From NCBI GenBank assembly GCA_018881555.1, contig JACAXG010000014.1, forward strand, positions 2,517,331 through 2,581,330: 64,000 bases of DNA, written 5' to 3'. This DNA comes from Amblyornis subalaris. Its lineage: Eukaryota > Chordata > Aves > Passeriformes > Ptilonorhynchidae. Below are positions 59,001 through 64,000 of the stretch, in pieces. The notes under the pieces were generated by a model that searched no databases, had not been told where the DNA came from, and saw nothing but the letters and a program-made list of their open reading frames with translations. Positions within the stretch are counted from its first letter, which is position 1. The number at the start of each line of letters is the position of its first letter. Both the position numbers and the translations under genes were made by a program.

Positions 59001-61089
59001 TTTAGGTGCTCATTTTCTCTCTAGCAGCTTGCTGTTTGCCAGTACCCCTGGCCTTGCCTGAATCCAATAATATTTTAATGTATCCGTGGCAATTCAGATT
59101 TTTCTGCTTTCTGCAGCTTTCTTTAAAGTACAAATAGGGCTCAGCTGATGGCCCAACACCTTTTTTTCCTTCTGAATGACAAGCTGGTTCCATGGACTTG
59201 AGAAAATATTCCCTTTTTTTTCCATCAAGCCATGTGCTTCTGTATTTGTGTTCACACAAACATTTTCTCTTTCCATACCCTTTCCTCTCTCAACACTCGG
59301 GGTTCTTCTGTAGTACAAAATCCAGTTAGAGCACAGCCCTCACTCGAAGCAGATAATGGGATTTCTCCTATTAGGGTAGATTGGTGCCGTGTTACAACAC
59401 TGCCCCTGAGTCAAGTTGCATTTTAGACATAAAAGCAGGGCTGATTACGAACCATGGGTAAAATGTGATTTAGTTACACCTCAGTTGCAGAGCATTTTCA
59501 GCCTGGGTGAAATCCCCTCTTTGTGGTGCTCAGGTGAGAGAGTTTATTTGTGCAGCAGTGCTGACCCGGGGGCTGAGGCTAGGGAGAGCTGCTGGAACTG
59601 ATCAGAGAAACTCCTATAAACTGCTTGTTTGCTCCTGCAAATCCTCTGGGAATTTTCTGTTAGCAGCCTTTACAAGTCCTCCTATCCTCAAAAATAAATC
59701 TGATTAACGCTGCTGCCTCATTCCATCTCTGGTGTGTTCTGCAGGGAGTGGGAATGACTCTGGCTTGGGGAACAGGGTATCCACCACTTCCCTTGCCTTG
59801 TAGGAGAGGCCTCTGTAAATGCACCTCTTTCAGCAGAAAATCCGTGGGGTTTGTAGACAACCTAGGAACTACTGCTAATTGAGAGGGATGTAGGATTAAA
59901 ATCCAAGTGCGCTGGAAAAGATCAAAGAAACAAAGCAGATCTGTTTGATTTCTCTACTTTATAGGCTTCATTTTGATGCCAGGAGCCTCCATTTCCTCAT
60001 TCTGTCACACTGCAAAGTCTTTATTTAATACTTGCACTGGCTTGAAGGAATTGCTGCTCAGAGCACTCCCCCAAAATTATTGTTGTTCTTCAGCAGGAAA
60101 ATCCCAACTCGCTAAATGCCAATCCATGTTTCTTGAACCGGGATCGTGAAGTGCTTGCTGCCACCTTGGAATATTTCATAAATACACTGTTCCAGTTGAT
60201 AACTCTGCTATGTCTTTTAAAAATGGAAAGAGCTCTCACCACTCTAAACTGCAGGAGATGATGTTTTTCCTGAGTCCTTTCTGGAGCGTTAGCAGTGACC
60301 AGCGGCAATTGGGAGTGCTGGGAANTGGGAAGGAAAGACCAGAAGGCACTGGAGGCATTGGATAAGGGAAGGGTTGTGTGAATTTATAGGATTTCATGGC
60401 NGTTTTGGATTTGGTGATAGGTGTTGCTCGTAGACAACCCTTTTTCCAGCAGGGGAACTGAAGCTCTGACGCTTGGCTCTTGCTCCGGGACTGAAATGCC
60501 AGAGTTCCTGTCCTGCTCTGACCANGCCTGGGGCATTGCCTGGGAAGAGGGGCTGGAACAGGGGAGTAGAACTATGAAATGTGTGGAATGGTGACAGCAG
60601 CTCTCTGTGTTTTAGCCTTTTCCCTGTGTGGGATATTCTGGCAGTTTTGCCTCAGCCTTTGGGATGATTTGGCACGGAANGGTGTCCCCTGATGTCTTCG
60701 TGGTGTGGCTTGAGCTGTGTTTCACCTGAGCTCAGGTTTTTCCTTTGGTTTCCTGTAAAGGAAAGATATCCTGGGAAGTATTTCTGGCCTGCTCCAGGTG
60801 CTTATTTTCGATTGAGACATTGCAGTTAACTCGTGTTCATCGTTGGACGTGCCTGGTTTTTGATCTCGTGTTTTTGGCTTTCCATCTGAGCCCCAAGATT
60901 AGATTGCTTTTTGAATGAAATCCAAGTCTCCTGTGCTGCACTTGACAGTTTCCAATGAACCTGCACTTCTGATTCATGGACACCACAGCTATCAAATCTG
61001 GCACAGGATAATTTTCCATAGCAGTAAACAACATGAAAATCCAGAAATCAAAAAGGCTCTTACAGGCAAAGGTTGTTGCCCTTTGTGCT

Positions 61090-61695
61090 CTTTTTACTTC
61101 TTTTCTTTTTCTGTTTTAAAGACATTTGCAGGACTCAGCTTCCCTGTTACGATGTCCAGCATCCCACTTTCATTTAAGCACAGAAAATACCTTCTCACTC
61201 ATTCAACCATGAAGCTATTGCTGTTACAAATGGATTTTTCTATAAACATCATCCCATGGAGCCGGGGCTGGAGCACATCAAAACAGTCTCCTTGAAAAGA
61301 GCCGCTGGGATGCTGCCCAACCTTTTGTTTCTCCTTTGCCATCAGAAGCTCTTCTGCCTCTGAAGTGCCTCCCTAAGAAGTCTCTCTAAATCCNCAAATC
61401 TTGTGTATCTTGAAGCCCCTTGCAGCTTGGGCTGCCTCTGATGTCTGTTTTGTGCAGCTGATCAGCACTTCGGGCTCCGAGTGCTTCGCTGCAGCATCCA
61501 CAATCTGTCCAGATTATCCATCATCTCCTCTCCTTTTGATGGCTCAACCTTTTCCATGAGCGTGCCGTAATTCTCCTTGGAAAATTCCCGTGGCCTTTCG
61601 CAGCTCCTCTTCTGAACCGCAAAAATTTTTGATTTATGAGCCTTTTGATTCCTTTGCTTCTTTCTCTCTCCTCTGTAACCAGTGTAACCAATTTA
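61090..61695 (-). pseudogene. Possible decayed retrocopy (unidentified protein), uncertain
   Basis: On the minus strand, a frame open from about 61692 to a TGA at 61462-61464 includes ENYGTLMEKVEPSKGEEMMD. A second frame takes over near 61510 (VDAAAKHSEPEVLISCTKQT), runs to an in-frame TAG at 61373-61375, then continues (SEAEELLMAKEKQKV) to a TGA at 61199-61201. About 80 bases beyond it the minus strand is A-rich (complement of 61090-61117), as a degraded poly-A tail would be. Frameshift, stop and A-rich end together suggest a processed pseudogene. I do not recognise the parent. The segment around LISCTKQT is faintly like talin/HIP1-type I/LWEQ helices, too weak to name. Chance or a conserved non-coding element remain possible. 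Confidence 0.25.
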
Positions 61696-62194
61696 CCTTT
61701 TCAGAGATCAACTGCAATCCAAGAGATATCCAATCTAGCAGANTGTGCCTCCGGAAGTGCCTTTTTTTCCAGTGGCAAAATGTGCTATCCAGCCAGAACT
61801 GCTTTGCTTTGGGATTAAGCACTAATCCCAGTTATTTAAACTTTTCTTTGGAACTAACAGGCAGAGCGATCAGGATGTGAAAATGAGGTACAGTTTGCAG
61901 TTTATATTTTTATTTCCTGACTTAATGGTGTTAAACAATGTCACTGTGCTAAGTGTAGACAGGGAACATGGAAACTGAAAGCTCCAAAGAGTTAGTAAGG
62001 CATCAAAAGGAAAAGGCAAAAGAAATAGGGATGGATGGATGGATGGATGGATGGATGGATGGATGGATGGATGGATGGATAAATAGCAGCAAGTCTCCCT
62101 GCAAGGAAAAATTAATGTCTGAAACAGCCTGAGAAACTTTTGTTGTTGAAATTTTTCCCTTTGTGCTGTTCGGGAAGCTCTGCAGTCAGTCAGA
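61696..62194. other. Non-coding stretch with GGAT microsatellite
   Basis: Only the microsatellite is recognisable. The 151-codon minus frame across it owes its HPSI repeats to the GGAT units. Confidence 0.55.
62029..62080. repeat. (GGAT)13 microsatellite
   Basis: Thirteen perfect four-base units over 52 bp. Probably polymorphic in length. Confidence 0.97.
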
Positions 62195-62277
62195 AGGAAA
62201 TGTGGTGGTGAACGTGGTTTTGGTGGTTGGACTTGATAATCTTCGAGGTTTTTTTTCCCAACCTGAAGGATTCTGGG
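62195..62277 (+). mobile_element. Short CR1 LINE stub (sense 3' end)
   Basis: GGTTGGACTTGATAATCTTC followed by GAGGTTTTTTTTCCCAACCT and GAAGGATTCTGGGA is the extreme 3' end of the CR1 type ending in GATCTTAGAGGTCTTTTCCA. About 80 bp. Confidence 0.85.
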
Positions 62278-64000
62278 ACATTTTGGGACTGTTGGAAAGT
62301 CGAGAAGTCCCATCTGCCTTTCCAAAGCACAGCTTTCAATTCCTGGTAAGTCAACTCATACCTTTGTGTGCGTGAACTTGCTCTCTCAACCTGTTAACAC
62401 CTCACCCTGCTTATTCTGAACTATGCAAACGAAACAAAAACCCACAACCGAAAACCGGAATAAAGCTTGGCTCGTGTGATTCCGTGGAAGTTGTTGCCAG
62501 CTGCTGCCCCGTTATTGGGTAATCCATCATGGGGATGGTGCTGCATTTGTAGAGCAGCTCTGCACTGATGCATCTTTAGGGGAACTGTATCTTTTGATGT
62601 ATTAGTCAATAACAGTCCTGAGGAGGGAAATATTTGGAGAAATCAAACGCCACAATCTGATTTTTCAAGCGCTCCATAAGTGCGCCGTAAATGGGAGATA
62701 TTGACAGCTCGTGTCCTCACGTTCTCCGTGTGTGTGTGTGCAGATCTGTGCACCAGGGGAACCATCAGCGTCTGATTTTCCTTGCCACAAGCTCAGGGAT
62801 AAATAGGAATATAAGGAAATAGGAGAAGGTGAGGAAAGCACCTGCCATTCCTGAGCTGGGGAAAAGGACCGGGGGGATCCCTCCCAACCAAGGGTGATGT
62901 TTTGCCAGCCAGATTCAGGTGTCTGAAAATCCTTGCGGGATTTAGACTTGAAATCCACATCAGGCTGCAAGGATCCCTTTAATTTTCTATTTAAGTGATT
63001 TTTGAAGGGAAACAAACTTCACACGCTGCCATCATCTGTCCCAAAAAGCACAGAAAAAAACAGTTTCTTCATCATTCAGGACACCCTCGTTCGTGCTTTT
63101 CCCAGTTTCCGAGGTTAGACAAAAATACTTGGTAGAGATAAGGATTTAACCTTCAATATGTAAATTATTTAATAAGCATCATGACCTTATTAAAACAAAG
63201 TGCTCTGCTTCCATTCTTGGCTCTTTAAAGAAACAGCATTTAAAAAAAAAAGACAATAAAATGATCGTTCCTCTGTGGTTATGCGGGGAAATAAATAACT
63301 TAGGACATGACTAATCTCATCTTAGGCTCAAATCTCTCCTAGTGAGCTATTTTTCAAATAGGTTTCTTAATTGGCAAAGATGCTTTATTCTTTCTAAATT
63401 GGGTGATAGCTGGTGAGTAAAAATGGGGAAAAATGAAATACCAAAGATAAATATTTGTGAAGTGCCAAAAGGTTAAATTAACATTTATTTGGGACTTTTT
63501 AAGGCAGCGTTTTTACCATGGTTTGGGAGCTCTGAACGAAGATTTATAAAGCCAATCTTTTGCTGAGCATTTTGTGGTGCAGAGATCCTGATGTGAGTTG
63601 GGTCATTTCCCACCCCAATGGCAAAGTTCAGGATTTTGGGGATCATGGGGTAGAGTTGCATTATTTGGCCTCAGTTTGGAGGGTGTGAAAATTCTGCATT
63701 GGATTTTGACCCTCATAATCTTAAATAAGAGAGAAAAAAAGCAGTTCTAACCACATCTGCATATTTATTTTTCAGTGATAAGACCTTGGGGTTGTGTATA
63801 AAAGGTATTTAGGCTGGAGAACTGGAATTTTGTCCAGTTTTGTTATGCTCATTCTTCACAAATGAACCTAAACCTCTTCCCAGGATCCAAAACAGCCTTG
63901 TCACAGACAGGAAAGGGACAATCCAGAGCTAAATTACAAGTGATCCCTCTACCTGTAAAACCATTTTGGAGCGGGAAATCGTTCATAATTATTCAGCGTT
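62278..64000. other. Non-coding stretch to the window end
   Basis: Repeat-free, with AT-rich, possibly conserved sequence near 63060-63420 (CAATATGTAAATTATTTAAT; GGACATGACTAATCTCATC). The longest frame is 116 codons on the minus strand (62665-63015), with no domain. No gene is called, and nothing indicates an element cut by the window edge. Confidence 0.5.

Larger units (their letters stand above)
54087..61080. other. 7-kb transposon-free non-coding stretch
   Basis: No transposon recognised. Candidate elements lie at 54740-54960 and 55260-55520. Minus-strand frames near 55724-56055 look slightly protein-like but are interrupted. Other frames are short or opposed. No RNA gene is seen. Confidence 0.5.

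Noticed and set aside
62029..62080. CRISPR-like or satellite array
   Set aside because: Four-base perfect units without spacers are a microsatellite.
61870..62325. 151-codon minus frame with HPSI repeats
   Set aside because: The peptide repeat is the GGAT microsatellite translated. The rest overlaps a CR1 stub.
1..64000. tRNA, rRNA, snRNA genes or well-known conserved microRNAs
   Set aside because: Looked for characteristic boxes and a few familiar mature sequences and saw none. A covariance-model scan (tRNAscan-SE, Infernal) would be needed to exclude them fully.

Overview
The window looks like non-coding DNA from a bird, probably a neoavian and possibly a passerine. The main evidence is 19 recognisable fragments of the avian LINE family CR1, scattered in both orientations. 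All are short, 5'-truncated 3' ends, and several still carry the typical tail next to the ATTCTATG-type terminal repeat. Base composition is AT-leaning and CpG-poor, with short microsatellites. Isolated single N bases occur throughout. There is no bacterial-style gene packing: long reading frames are rare, overlap on both strands, are interrupted, or lie inside CR1 copies. I find no protein-coding gene, tRNA, rRNA or CRISPR array that I can support.

Layout. From 1 to 2.5 kb there are two CR1 remnants. From 2.5 to 14.6 kb there is about 12 kb with no recognisable transposon. From 14.6 to 29.7 kb CR1 density is highest (eight copies). Inside this part, at about 27.7-28.6 kb, a repeat-free block holds an 82-nt near-perfect inverted repeat (27887-27968), a 36-nt pure pyrimidine tract ending in TAG, and a TAATTA-rich segment with a 19-bp homeodomain-type palindrome. 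From 29.7 to 41 kb there are five dispersed CR1 copies and a 165/180-bp tandem duplication (37283-37627). From 41 to 48.3 kb and from 54.1 to 62.2 kb there are two more transposon-free blocks. Four CR1 fragments lie between 48.3 and 54.1 kb. Near 61.1-61.7 kb the minus strand has protein-like but frameshifted and stop-interrupted reading frames followed by an A-rich stretch, which might be a decayed retrocopy. A 13-unit GGAT microsatellite and a last CR1 stub follow at 62.0-62.3 kb.

Interpretation. The window reads as a gene desert or a very large intron with several candidate conserved non-coding elements, as is common around developmental regulators. The candidate elements were picked by eye from repeat-free, TAAT-rich, palindrome-bearing sequence; no alignment was available, so they are hypotheses. 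The most interesting single object is the hairpin at 27887-27968 and its regulatory-looking neighbourhood.
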